Below are positions 1 to 8,433 of a stretch of DNA of 14,337 nucleotides, one piece after another (the stretch's first letter is position 1; each line of letters opens with the position of its first letter). The stretch is from CAVPXC01 sp963709505. Lineage in GTDB: Bacteria; Chloroflexota; Anaerolineae; JAAEKA01. Where the stretch lies: contig CAVPXC010000035.1 of assembly GCA_963709505.1 (NCBI GenBank), positions 1-14,337 of the forward strand, written 5' to 3'. Below the pieces are notes generated by a model. That model did not search any database, was not told the DNA's origin, and saw nothing but the letters and a program-made list of their open reading frames with translations. A program made the position numbers and the translations under genes.

Positions 1-1897
1 ACCTGGGCGTGTTCGCCCCGGCCGGCGGCGTCAACAACGCCATCCTGAACAACTCCCGCGCATCACCTCCGACGCCAGCGGCAACCTCCTCGTGACCACC
101 GCAGACGCCACCAACGTCGAGTGCATACAGCCAAGTTCGACGCCGGGGGCGCGTATCTCGGCCAACCTCATCGCTAGCGGCGCAGGCGGCCTGAACTAGC
201 CCTTCGACATCTATCGTCGACGGCGAGCTGGCTGGTCGCCAGCATCGACACCGATAGCGTGCTGCGCTTCGACCTGGCCGGCGCCCCGCTGACAGTCTTC
301 GACAAGGTCAACAACTACCCCGGACGGTCGATTGGGTGCCTTTAACGGCGATCTGCTGGTCGCGGACTCGGCGGGATTACCGACGAGGCATCGTCGAATT
401 TACCACGGCCGGTGGCCTCGTAGGCATCTATCTACGCCGGACCTCGGTGGCTTCCAGGGGTGTTTCGCTCTACCCAACGGCAACATCTTGACCACGACCG
501 GCAGCGGAGTTCACGAGATCAACCGGAGCGGGGTGCTCGTCCAGTGAAGATCCCGGATGAGTGGTCGCTCGTCGAATGCGTTGTGATCGGCGACTGCGCC
601 AACCGGGTGACATCCGTGGGCAAGCACCTCGCCCATCAGCGGGACGACCCCGCCCGGCGCGGCCCAGGATGTACGTCACCTTCGAATGGACCGCCTCGCT
701 GCCGGCACCTATACCGGCGATCTCTGCGTGCTCAGCAACGATCCTGACCCAGGTCCCGCCAACGAGACCGAGCTGGTGCATGTGCCGCTGACGCTGACGG
801 TGACCGCGCTGCGCAGAACGCCAACATCGGCCCGCTGACCTGACCAGCGGCAGGCGCCGACGCGACGACGCGCAGACGCTGAACATCGGCAACAGCGGCG
901 GCAGCGACCTGACCTGGTAGATCTTCGAGGATGCCTCCGGTTCGCCTGACATGGTGGACTGGAGCGAAACTTCGACAGCTACGCCACCGGCGGCCAGCTC
1001 CCGGCCAGGGCGGCTGGAAGGGCTGGTTCAACGATCCGGCTGCCGGCGCGCTGGCCAGCAGCGCCCAGGCGCGCAGCGCACCCAACTCGGCCGCCATCGT
1101 CGGCGCGTCCGACCTGGTGCACGAGTACAGCGGCTACACCAGCGGCCATGGGTCTACACCGCCTGGCAGTAGGCCCACCGACATGACTGGCGTCTCCTAC
1201 TTCATCCTGCTCAACCAGTACGACGACGCCGGCGCAACCAACAACTGGTCGACCCAGGTCCAGTTCGACGCGAGCCCAGAACCAGGTCATCAACACGGGC
1301 GCTCAGCGGCGGCACCCTGCCCCTGGTCAAGGGCCAGTGGGTCGAGATACGCGTCGAGATCGATCTCACTGCCAACACCCAGGCCTTCTACTACAACAAC
1401 CAACTGCTGTACCAGGGCACGTGGACCGAAGAGGTCAGCGGCAGTGGCGCGCTGGCCATCGGCGCGGTGGACCTGTTCGCCAACAATGCGTCCACGGTCT
1501 ACTACGACGACCTGAGCCTGGCGGCCCCGGCGCAGCCCGTGGCGTGCGATGCGCCGGCTGACATCCCCTGGGCAAGTGTCAACCCACCACCGGCACAACG
1601 CCAGGCGGCGGCGCCCACCTGTCACGGTCACGTTCAATTCGAACGGCCTGGCCGCAGGCGCCTACACCGGCAACCTGTGCGTCGCCAGCAACGACCCCGA
1701 TCCCGGCCCCGGCAACGGACCAATCTGGTGGTCGTGCCGCTGACGCTCACGGTCCAGCCTGGCACGGCGGTTACGTTGAGCAGCCTGGATGCGACCCAGT
1801 CGCCCATACCCGTCCGGCGGGCCTGCCCATGGCGGCGCTGCCCGCGACTGCCGGCCTGGCCTTGGCCATCGCCTACACCCTGCGCCGTAAGCGCTGG
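1..1897 (+). pseudogene. Secreted, membrane-anchored repeat protein, 5'-truncated and multiply frameshifted
   Basis: No single frame stays open, but joining frames gives one coherent protein running off the left edge. Pieces at about 3-540 (GNLLVTTADATN, VASIDTDSVLRFDLAG, FNGDLLVADSAG, LPNGNILTTTGSG) resemble NHL/SMP-30-type beta-propeller blades. Two similar ASH/HYDIN-like beta-sandwich repeats follow, at about 590-815 (YTGDLCVLSNDPDPG) and 1550-1775 (YTGNLCVASNDPDPG). Between them, about 955-1530, is a concanavalin/laminin-G-like jelly roll (SYFILLNQYDDAGATNNW, VEIRVEIDLTANTQAFYYNN, STVYYDDLSL). The C-terminus (1829-1897) is a hydrophobic segment, LPATAGLALAIAY, followed by LRRKR, a typical surface anchor. 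No clean stop is visible after RRKR. The likely role is an extracellular adhesin or glycan-binding surface protein. The frameshifts are so dense that poor sequence quality at a contig end is at least as likely as a real pseudogene. Confidence 0.6.
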
Positions 1898-1916
1898 TCG
1901 CGGTTTCCTGGGCACC

Positions 1917-1938
1917 CCGAGGTCTCGGAAGACCTCGG
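1917..1938. repeat. Palindromic element, 9-bp arms with 4-base loop (family A)
   Basis: CCGAGGTCT, loop CGGA, AGACCTCGG. The 14-base core GGTCTCGGAAGACC at 1921-1934 is the exact reverse complement of the core of the hairpin inside the GT4 gene (10447-10460), so both are copies of one repeat family. This copy lies just after the anchor of the upstream surface protein. Confidence 0.65.
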
Positions 1939-1959
1939 AGGTCTATGCCATTCCAAGAG

Positions 1960-1989
1960 AAAGGTCCAGTCTCGAAAGACTCGACCTTT
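1960..1989 (+). terminator. Hairpin between surface protein and malQ, possible terminator
   Basis: AAAGGTC (1960-1966) pairs with GACCTTT (1983-1989) and, after a C/C mismatch, AGTCT pairs with AGACT around the loop CGAA. The stem ends in CTTT but has no long T-run, so terminator function is plausible, not proven. Its shape resembles the palindrome 20 bases upstream and it may be a diverged copy of that family. Confidence 0.4.
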
Positions 1990-2087
1990 CTTGCACTCCC
2001 ATCGTATTTGCGTCTTTTCCTTTGCGCTACACTATGGCGAGATTCGACTTACCCTCGGCTCACTCTCCAACCAAAAAGGAGTTGTCT

Positions 2088-3656
2088 ATGACATTCACTC
2101 GCTCTGCTGGCATGTTGCTCCACCCGACCTCGTTTCCCAGCCGCTACGGCATCGGCGACCTGGGCGAGGCGGCCTATCGCTTTGTCGACTTCCTGAAGGC
2201 GCGGGCCAAACCTTGTGGCAAGTCTTGCCGCTCGGCCCGACCGGCTATGGCGACTCGCCTACCAATGCTTCTCCGCCTTCGCCGGCAACCCCATGTTGAT
2301 CGACCTGGAGCAACTGATCGGCGCTGGCCTGCTGAGCTGGACGAGCTCAACTGGGAGTTGCCCGATTTCCCCAATGACAAAGTGGATTACGGCTGGGTCA
2401 TCAACTGGAAGCTCCCGCTGCTCAAGCGCACCTTCTACAGGTTCCGCGACAGCGCCAGCCCGGACTTGGAGATGGACTTCAAGATCTTCTGTGTGGAGAA
2501 CGCCGAGTGGTTGGACGACTACGCGCTCTTCATGGCGCTCAAGGATGCGCACGGCGGCGCGGCCTGGAACACGTGGGAGCTGGACATCCGCACCCGCAAG
2601 CCCGAAGCTTTGGTGCGCTGGCGCGGCCAATTGACCGAACCAGTGCAGATGTACAAGTATCTCCAGTGGCTGTTCTTCCGCCAATGGGAACAACTCAAAG
2701 AGTATGCCAACGAGAGGGGCATCAGTATCATCGGCGATATCCCGATCTTCGTGGCGCCAGATAGTGCGGACGCATGGGCCAACCCCGACGTTTTCTTCAT
2801 TGACGACGAGGGACAGCTTACCGTGGTGGCCGGCGTGCCACCGGACTATTTCAGCGAGACGGGACAACTCTGGGGCAACCCGTTGTATCGCTGGAAAGAA
2901 ATGGCTCGCACTGGCTATGGCTGGTGGATTGACCGCTTTCGTGCCATGCTCACTCTAGTCGACATCATCCGTGTGGATCACTTCCGTGGATTCTACAACT
3001 ACTGGAAATTCCGGCCGGTGAGCCAACCGCGGTAAAAGGCCAATGGGTATTGGCCCCGGCCCCGGCCTGTTCGATGCTGTTCAGGCCGCACTCGGTGACG
3101 TGCCGATCATTGCCGAAGACCTGGGCTATTTCGAGCCTGAGGCCAAGGCGGGCATGGATGAGATCATGCACAGGTTCAACTTCCCTGGCATGAAGGTGTT
3201 GCAGTTTGCCTTCCTGACCGACCCCTACGACCAATTCCTGCCGCACACCTGGGAGACGTCCAACCTGATGGTCTATCCCGGCACGCACGACAACGACACG
3301 ACGGTAGGTTGGTGGGAGGGAAGCTCGACAAAGGCGGAACGCGCGTTTGCGCTGCGCTATCTTGACAAGGAGGACGGCAGCGAGATCGCCTGGGACCTCA
3401 TTCGGCTGGCGTGGTCGTCATCGCCAAGCTGGCCGTGGTTACAGCGCAGGATTTACTCAGCTTGGGCGGCTGGGCGCGCATGAACGTGCCCAGCCGGGCC
3501 GGCGGCAATTGGCAGTGGCGCTATTTGCCCGGCCAACTGACCGAGGCGATCCAACTGCATCTACTGGAGCTGACAGCGATCTTCGGGCGGCTGCCCGAGG
3601 TTGAGAAGCCAAGTGATGTCGAGACCGACGCGGACGAAACGGAGGTGCCGGTTTGA
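2088..3656 (+). CDS. malQ: 4-alpha-glucanotransferase (amylomaltase, disproportionating enzyme), frameshifted as given
   Basis: GH77 amylomaltase, a cytoplasmic enzyme that transfers alpha-1,4-glucan segments between maltodextrins or glycogen chains. The start ATG follows AAAAAGGAG at the right spacing and gives MTFTRSAGMLLHPTSFPS, the family N-terminus. Family blocks occur in order once frames are joined: SRYGIGDLGEAAYRF, LWQVLPLGPTGYGDS, FSAFAGNPMLIDLE, GDIPIFVAPDSADAWANPD, IIRVDHFRGF (the aspartate is the nucleophile, near residue 297), IIAEDLGYFEPE (glutamate acid/base), YPGTHDNDTTVGWW and ARMNVPSRAGGNWQWR. Repaired length is about 520 residues, normal for the family plus a short acidic tail. 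Frame breaks lie near 2203, 2258, 2334, 3011, 3058 and 3413. Each is repaired by one extra base in a G or C run, so sequencing error is likelier than gene loss. The stop overlaps the next gene's TTG start. Confidence 0.9.
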
Positions 3657-3892
3657 AACGCTTAAGATGGTTCCTGGTGGTGGCAGTCGCAGCAGTGGCC
3701 GTGGTAGGCTGCGGAGACAAGAAGAATACCACCACGGATAAAACGCCTCCCCCTGCGGTTAAGGTCGCACCCTCGGCCACCACGGCGGTGATCCTGCCGG
3801 ACGTGCAGTCAGGCGGCGCCGCTGACCAGCAAACTTCGCCGCTGCCGACGCCGGCAAACGCGGAGTCACCTTTGCCTACGCCCACTCAATAA
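3653..3892 (+). CDS. Small proline/threonine-rich lipoprotein, function unknown
   Basis: A 79-residue protein starting with TTG, supported by GGAGGT at 3641-3646 and by overlap with the malQ stop (TTGA), so translation is probably coupled. The N-terminus is a lipoprotein signal: MKRLRW, a hydrophobic run of V and A, then VVGC with the lipidated cysteine at residue 20. The rest is low complexity (DKTPPPAVKV, SPLPTPANAESPLPTPTQ), with no folded domain I can recognise. It would be exported and tethered to the membrane by lipid. Because it is a spacer-like tail with no domain, it could be a minimal lipoprotein or a remnant that lost its functional domain. Position after malQ does not by itself indicate a role in glucan metabolism. 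Confidence 0.65.
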   Translation: MKRLRWFLVVAVAAVAVVGCGDKKNTTTDKTPPPAVKVAPSATTAVILPDVQSGGAADQQTSPLPTPANAESPLPTPTQ

Positions 3893-3902
3893 CACACCGC
3901 CC

Positions 3903-3948
3903 GGCCGCTGGTTCGCCACAGGCCCCTGGCGAGTTAAGACCAGCGGCC
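3903..3948. other. Imperfect hairpin downstream of the small lipoprotein
   Basis: GGCCGCTGGT (3903-3912) pairs with ACCAGCGGCC (3939-3948), with an inner TCGCCA/TGGCGA stem (3913-3918 and 3927-3932) and a bulge GTTAAG. It lies 11 bases after the lipoprotein stop and could protect or end its transcript. No T-run follows. Confidence 0.5.
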
Positions 3949-3954
3949 AAACGC

Positions 3955-4005
3955 AATCAAAGATGCGAGTGAGTTGCCGATTGCAGCTCACTCGCATCTT
4001 TGATT
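3955..4005. terminator. Perfect 19-bp hairpin between convergent genes, probable bidirectional terminator
   Basis: AATCAAAGATGCGAGTGAG (3955-3973) is exactly complementary to 3987-4005, with a 13-base loop in which TGC and GCA can pair further. It sits between the + strand malQ/lipoprotein unit and the - strand TyrA-like gene, where a terminator serving both strands is expected. A T-rich stretch (GTTTTT, about 4016-4021) lies 10 bases beyond on the + strand, not directly at the stem. I see no gene in the remaining bases up to 4146. Confidence 0.55.
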
Positions 4006-4145
4006 CTTACAGTTAGTTTTTCATGCCGCAGCGGACCTGCCGGCGCCCTCGGGATGACTGCTCGAAACTGTGGCCGAGGGCAAATGCCTGTTTGCCCGCC
4101 CATCCGGCCAAATCCGGCGTTAGCCTACATTTTCAAAGCAAACAA

Positions 4146-5123
4146 CTATTTCTTAGACTTCCCCCGTGGCCCGCGTTCGGCCAAACGGCCCAAAAAGATC
4201 CTCGAAATTGGGTTGGCCTGATTTGTGGGCATAGGCTCAGTTTCCTCCCAGCGGCCGTTGCGACGGTCTTTCAGCCAGCGCTCACGTTCGTCCATCGCAG
4301 ACCGAAAGCCCTTTCCAATCGCTTCCTCGTCGTCCGATGCAATCACATCCCGCCAACTGGCCATGGCATCGATGAAGGTGTCGATCCAGGCGGTCACCTG
4401 CTCACGATTGGCCAGGACGGCATCGCCGAAGATGTGCGGATCGGCCGACACGAGCCGCGTTGAGCTTTCGAACTGCCCGGCCGCCAACCGGCGGGTTTCC
4501 CGCCAGCCTGGCAGGCTGACCATGGCCGTCAACAGCGCCATGCTGATCACGGCGGGCAACTGGTCGATCGCGGCGAGCATGCTGTCATGTTCGACAGCGT
4601 CCAGAAACAGGGGCTGCGCCCCAAGGCGCTCGGCCAGATCGGCGGCCATTTTCACGGCTCGCTCGGCGGTCGTCGGCGAAGGGCAGATAGCCCAGGTGGC
4701 TTTCTGGAACAAGTCGGCGTGTGCAGCCGCGCCACCCGCATCGTCGACAATGAGGACCGGGTTGGTGCCGATGAATAGGACCGTATCGGGCAGCAGTTCG
4801 GAAGCCCACGCCTGCACCGGCGCCTTGACGCTGGCGGTATCCAACACGATCGCACCCGGCTTGAGCTCGCCGGCAACCGTCTTGAGCGTATCGTGAATTG
4901 CCTCGGCTGGCAGCGCCAGAATCACCAGGTCCGCTTTGCTGCAGGCGGAAATCAAGTTCCACTCGGTCTTGTCCACAGCCTTGAGTTTCTTGGACTGGCT
5001 AGCCGCAGCGCTGTCCTTGTCGTGGCCGACGATCTCGAATTCTCGCGATTCCTTGCCCAAGCCCAGCCCGATGGAGTTGCCGATCAGGCCAAGGCCGATG
5101 ATGGCAATCTTGGATTTTGTCAT
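4146..5123 (-). CDS. Prephenate/arogenate dehydrogenase family protein (TyrA-like), atypical active site
   Basis: An intact protein of 325 residues. The ATG at 5123 is chosen because AAAGGAA lies 7 bases upstream and the Rossmann motif starts at once: KIAIIGLGLIG, with GxGxxG at residues 10-15, and GHD (Asp35) at the end of the second strand, which suggests NAD. DTASVK (95-100) corresponds to the family DxxSVK, and a TR pair in SSTRLV matches the substrate-binding arginine region. Family members oxidatively decarboxylate prephenate or arogenate in tyrosine synthesis. However, the usual GxHP motif reads GTNP (119-122) and the usual SHLPH reads DQLPA (187-191), so both substrate-pocket histidines are missing. 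The fold assignment is strong, but the reaction is uncertain. It could lie in one unit with the HD and M50 genes upstream, after a 103-base gap. Confidence 0.75.
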   Translation of the reverse strand: MTKSKIAIIGLGLIGNSIGLGLGKESREFEIVGHDKDSAAASQSKKLKAVDKTEWNLISACSKADLVILALPAEAIHDTLKTVAGELKPGAIVLDTASVKAPVQAWASELLPDTVLFIGTNPVLIVDDAGGAAAHADLFQKATWAICPSPTTAERAVKMAADLAERLGAQPLFLDAVEHDSMLAAIDQLPAVISMALLTAMVSLPGWRETRRLAAGQFESSTRLVSADPHIFGDAVLANREQVTAWIDTFIDAMASWRDVIASDDEEAIGKGFRSAMDERERWLKDRRNGRWEETEPMPTNQANPISRIFLGRLAERGPRGKSKK

Positions 5124-5226
5124 GCTGCGGTTCCTTTTTGCGGATTCTCGGAGAGTGATAGAGACAGGCAGCGCCAGAGATTGGTCCATATGCGGAGAGT
5201 CCTCCTGGTCCGTGTTAAAATCTGGC

Positions 5227-5817
5227 TTAGTTTGCGTCGTCAGCCGCCTGCAGCCAGGCAAGCAACTGATCTTCCTCGTTGACCGGCGGCGCGCTGAGCT
5301 TCACTTGGTGACGCCGAATCAACCCGCAGCGAGCTGCGAGCAGCCTACCTCCTGAGCCAGCCGTGCGCCCATTTCCGGGTGGTGCAGGTGGAGATAGAAT
5401 GGATAGCGCCAGTCGTTAGGAGTGGATCGAGCGACCTTCTCGACCCAGCCAGGCTTGGCAGCCTCCATCAGCACCACCAACACACGATGGCCGAGCCGCA
5501 GGCGGCGACCGGGCTGGGCCGTCTTCGCGGCGTCGTGCAATAACGCGGCGGCGAGCAGATCGGGGCAGTCATGACCTGCCACCCACAGCGTCTGCTGCAC
5601 GTCGAGCGAATGGCGTTGATCCCGCTGTGATCATGCGTAAAAACAGCGCGACACCCTCAGGCGTCAGCCAGAGCGCCGCCCGATCGATCTCCTGGGGAGA
5701 CACTCTTGGCCAAAGGGAGGCCCCAAACTGTTGGATCCGGTACCGAATCCGTTGCGATGCACTGGTAAACGGGCGGGGATCGAGCTGAGAGGCGCGATTG
5801 TTAGTGGACAAGGCCAT
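5227..5817 (-). CDS. HD-domain protein (putative phosphohydrolase), two frameshifts
   Basis: Joined frames give about 196 residues: MALSTNNRASQLDP..., QFGASLWPRVSPQEIDRAAL, PEGVALFLRMITAGDQRHSL, then GHDCPDLLAAALLHDAAKT and a C-terminus LIRRHQVKLSAPPVNEEDQL ending WLQAADDAN. The RHSLDV histidine and the LLHDAAK HD pair are the metal-binding residues of the HD superfamily (phosphohydrolases of nucleotides or related phosphates). The substrate is unknown. Frame breaks are at about 5621 (GGGG read as GGG restores TAGDQRHSLDV) and about 5323 (again one G restores AAGLIRRHQ). ATG 5817 begins three bases after the M50 protease stop, so the two are almost certainly co-transcribed. Similar small HD proteins are, as I recall, common in Chloroflexota. 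Confidence 0.7.
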
Positions 5818-5820
5818 AAC

Positions 5821-6447
5821 CTACACCCCGAGCAACAGGAGCGTTAACGCTTGCGTAGGCCCAACAACAAGTCGCTCCAACACGTTGAATTGAGGAGCCA
5901 GATAGCCGATAAAGATCAAGCCCAGCAGCACAAACGGGCCAGCCTGGGCGGTGCGCGCCCAAAGCTCGGAAGGCCCTTCCGGCAGCCAACCCACGACGGC
6001 CTTGAAGCCATCCAGAGGCGCAAGCGGGATCAGGTTAAAAAAGAGCAATGTGACGTTCAGGCCGATCGAGGTCAGCACAATATCATCCACGAATTGATTA
6101 TCCAGGACGCCAACCATCCGCCAGAACAGCGCAAGAACAACCGCAAGCAACAGGTTGGTCAGCGGTCCGGCAACGGCCACTAGCGCCATGTCTCTGCGAC
6201 CATTGCGCAGGTTCGCCGGGTTAACCATCACCGGTTTGGCCCAGCCAAAGCCCACGGAAAGCACCATCAGAACCCCAAACACCTCCAGGTGCTTGAGCGG
6301 GTTGAGCGTCAGGCGCCCCATATCCTTGGCCGTAGGATCGCCCAGCCGATAGGCAACCCAGGCATGGGCAAACTCGTGGAAAGTAAAGGCCGGGATCAAC
6401 GCAATCAGGAGCGCAATCGTCTGCTCTTGGGATCGACCGAATAACAT
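5821..6447 (-). CDS. M50 / site-2-type membrane metalloprotease
   Basis: An intact 208-residue integral membrane protein. HEFAH (24-28) is the zinc-binding HExxH inside the first membrane helix, and NLIPLAPLDG (138-147) is the second family motif, with the aspartate as third zinc ligand. Hydrophobic stretches near residues 12-30, 55-70, 86-112, 128-146 and 168-186 fit the compact site-2 protease fold without PDZ or CBS domains. The family cleaves membrane-spanning segments within the bilayer, often releasing signalling factors. The substrate here is unknown. It is preceded by a plausible promoter (6484-6512) and followed after 3 bases by the HD gene. The start ATG gives MLFGRSQEQTIALLIALIPA, typical for this short group. 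Confidence 0.88.
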   Translation of the reverse strand: MLFGRSQEQTIALLIALIPAFTFHEFAHAWVAYRLGDPTAKDMGRLTLNPLKHLEVFGVLMVLSVGFGWAKPVMVNPANLRNGRRDMALVAVAGPLTNLLLAVVLALFWRMVGVLDNQFVDDIVLTSIGLNVTLLFFNLIPLAPLDGFKAVVGWLPEGPSELWARTAQAGPFVLLGLIFIGYLAPQFNVLERLVVGPTQALTLLLLGV

Positions 6448-6474
6448 GCTATACTACTCTCGTTCTCCTACAGA

Positions 6475-7056
6475 ATGGTTGTCATTATAGCGCGCAGGCG
6501 ACAATTGTTGAATTCCGGCCGCATTCCCTTTCCGTCCACGGCTTTCCACGATCCTTCTCGCCAGCAAACTGATCTTGCCGGCCTGCAATGGCAGCTCGGC
6601 AGCGTGCCTCAGCAGCCCTGGCCGGCGATCAGTTGGAGCGCCATAGACGACTTTGGCCAGCCCAAACTCGCCTACGAGACATTGCGGCGGATCTACCAGC
6701 CAGTATTGGTTAGTCTGGAGTATCCGCTGCGAGCCTACAGACCAAACACCCGGCCTTGTGGTACGCTGTGGGTGATCAACGACCGGATGGAGGAGCTGCG
6801 GGACTGCCATCTGATGGTGTGGTTGGACGACACCCTGGTTCACGAGCAAGTTTGCAGTGCCTCAGCCGATACTGCGACACCGATGGGCCAGGTGGCGGTT
6901 GCCTTGCCGGCAGGCTTTGCAGAGCTGCGCTTAGAACTACGCCAAAGGAACGGCCTCCTTGCGCAAAACGTCTACGACCTGCGCTTCCACGATGGCAGCC
7001 CGCAGCGCTTTGCTCAGATCCTGCGCCGCCGCCTCGTAGACATCATACTAAACTGA
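6475..7056 (+). pseudogene. C-terminal remnant of a GH2/beta-mannosidase-like glycoside hydrolase
   Basis: The open frame encodes 193 residues. From about residue 36 it matches what I know of the end of GH2-type beta-mannosidases: LQWQLGS, then PWPAISWSAIDDFGQPKLAY, QPVLVSLEYPLRAYRP, a beta-sandwich with TLWVINDRMEELRDCHLMVW, LPAGFAELRLELRQRNG and NVYDLRFHDG. The TIM-barrel catalytic domain that should precede it is absent. The frame instead meets the promoter and start of the divergent M50 gene. The ATG at 6475 has no clear ribosome site. It is therefore most likely a fragment left by deletion or rearrangement. A short expressed Ig-like protein cannot be excluded. No internal frameshift is visible. 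Confidence 0.55.
6484..6512 (-). promoter_or_regulatory. Putative sigma-70-type promoter of the M50-HD unit
   Basis: Reading the - strand, TATAAT (6484-6489) is a perfect -10 box, 17 bases downstream of TTCAAC (6507-6512), a weak -35 box (3 of 6 matches). The -10 box is 36 bases from the M50 start. It lies within the first codons of the divergent + strand reading frame, which fits that frame being a broken remnant. Confidence 0.45.
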
Positions 7057-7143
7057 AAGGAATCGACGCTCGCGACTCCGCCGCTGGGTTACCCTTGACC
7101 AGCGCCCATAGCGCCTCATAGCGCGAAACAAGTCGCACTGACC

Positions 7144-8433
7144 ATGAAAACAAGACACTCCCAACCATCCATTCTCCCCTCGCTGCTGCTTGCTGGAGCG
7201 ATTCTACTGACAGCCGGCTGCGGCGCAAGGAAGGTCCAGCCAACCCCCGCCGTTGATACACCAACGGTTCAGAACACGCAATCGGCGCCATCCACCCTTC
7301 AACCGACCGCATTGCCTGCCGAGACCGCTCGCTCGGTCTTTATGCCACAGGTCGTGAGCGAAGCAGGCACATCCGAGCCAGTTGCAGGTACTCAGGCGCC
7401 CACGGCGACGCCCACGCCGTTGCCCAGTCCAACGCTAGCGCCCGAGCCATCGCCTACGCCTGCGCCATCGCCTACGCCCGAGCCGATGCAACTGGCCGAT
7501 TGGCCAGCCCTGTCCTTGGCCGAGTGGCCGCGGCCGGCCAACGACAACGGCCTATGCATGCACAACATCGGCGAGCAGTATTATGACGAGCAAAACCTCA
7601 GTCTGCAGATCAGCCGTCTGAAGGAAATGAACATCCGTTGGACGGTGCTGCTCTATGGCGACGAGAACATGATCAAGATCGCCGCGCCGATGTTTCGCGA
7701 CGCGGGCATCACCGTGATCTGGCGCAAGATGCTGCGCGCCGACGAACGGTACTTTGACTGGGGCCGGGACATCCAACTGCTGCGCGACCTGGGCGTGGAG
7801 CCGTACATGCAGCTCTACAACGAGCCGAGCCTGTCGGCAGAGTGGAACGAGGGCATCGACCAGGAGCGCTTCATGGAGAACTTCCTGAGCGCGGTGACGC
7901 AGGTCTACAACGCCGGAGGCTACGTCGGCGTGCAGCAGGTCGACGACAACTGGCTCGTCAGAGCGCTCGACGAGATCAAACGCCGCGGCGGTGAGAAAGT
8001 TTTCGGCCGGATGTTTTTGATCCCGCACCCCTATGGCCTCAACCATCCGCCAGACTACACCGCCGATACCAACGGTGTTCTGGGCTTTCTGGATCAGGCC
8101 AGAATTGTCAGCGACACCATCGGCTTTGTGCCGCCGATGATCGCCGGCGAAGGTGGCTGGAAATGGAACGCCACGGACGACGCAAACTATCCCCCCATCG
8201 ACGCCGAACGACACCGTGACTACCATCTGGAGGTCTTCAACTGGTTCCGCACCGGCCAGCTGTCCAATGGCCAGCCACTGCCGGACACGCTTTTCGCCTT
8301 TTGTCCCTGGCTGCTCTCCTCCAAGCTCGACGACAGCGCCTGGTTCGACAGCTTCTACGGAGACCACACGCCGACAATCGACGCGGTGAAGGCGCTGCCG
8401 GTGTTTCAGCGGAGGTTTAGTTGGGAGAAGTAG
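7144..8433 (+). CDS. Lipoprotein with glycoside-hydrolase-like TIM-barrel domain
   Basis: An intact 429-residue exported protein. A signal peptide with lipobox LTAGC puts the lipidated cysteine at residue 26. Residues about 33-115 are a P/T/A-rich linker (SPTPAPSPTPEP) and the rest is a folded domain. NEP at 226-228 (QLYNEPS) and a glutamate at 336 in IAGEGGW fit the acid/base and nucleophile glutamates at strand ends of clan GH-A glycosidases. LQISRLKEMNIRWTVLL and DLGVEPYMQLYNEP look like successive barrel strands. I cannot assign a GH family. A non-catalytic relative is possible. It probably acts on polysaccharide at the cell surface. The remnant of another glycosidase lies just upstream and an epimerase/glycosyltransferase pair downstream. 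Its TAG stop is followed at once by a tandem repeat. Confidence 0.75.
   Translation: MKTRHSQPSILPSLLLAGAILLTAGCGARKVQPTPAVDTPTVQNTQSAPSTLQPTALPAETARSVFMPQVVSEAGTSEPVAGTQAPTATPTPLPSPTLAPEPSPTPAPSPTPEPMQLADWPALSLAEWPRPANDNGLCMHNIGEQYYDEQNLSLQISRLKEMNIRWTVLLYGDENMIKIAAPMFRDAGITVIWRKMLRADERYFDWGRDIQLLRDLGVEPYMQLYNEPSLSAEWNEGIDQERFMENFLSAVTQVYNAGGYVGVQQVDDNWLVRALDEIKRRGGEKVFGRMFLIPHPYGLNHPPDYTADTNGVLGFLDQARIVSDTIGFVPPMIAGEGGWKWNATDDANYPPIDAERHRDYHLEVFNWFRTGQLSNGQPLPDTLFAFCPWLLSSKLDDSAWFDSFYGDHTPTIDAVKALPVFQRRFSWEK

Noticed and set aside
2259..2867. Open frame of 202 codons on the - strand
   Set aside because: It is antisense to malQ, whose family motifs clearly mark the + strand as coding.
2195..3420. 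Programmed frameshifting or true decay of malQ
   Set aside because: Six breaks in one gene, each repairable by a single G or C in a run with catalytic residues intact, fit sequence error better.
4000..4463. Open frames on the + strand after the terminator hairpin
   Set aside because: They have no domain or ribosome site and run antisense into the intact TyrA-like gene.
5124..5261. Upstream starts for the TyrA-like gene (including ATG 5189 behind AGGAGG)
   Set aside because: They add residues before a Rossmann fold that normally starts at the N-terminus; ATG 5123 has AAAGGAA at better spacing.
7552..8367. Open frame of 271 codons on the - strand
   Set aside because: It lies wholly under the intact glycosidase-like lipoprotein and has no recognisable domain or ribosome site; it is a high-GC shadow.
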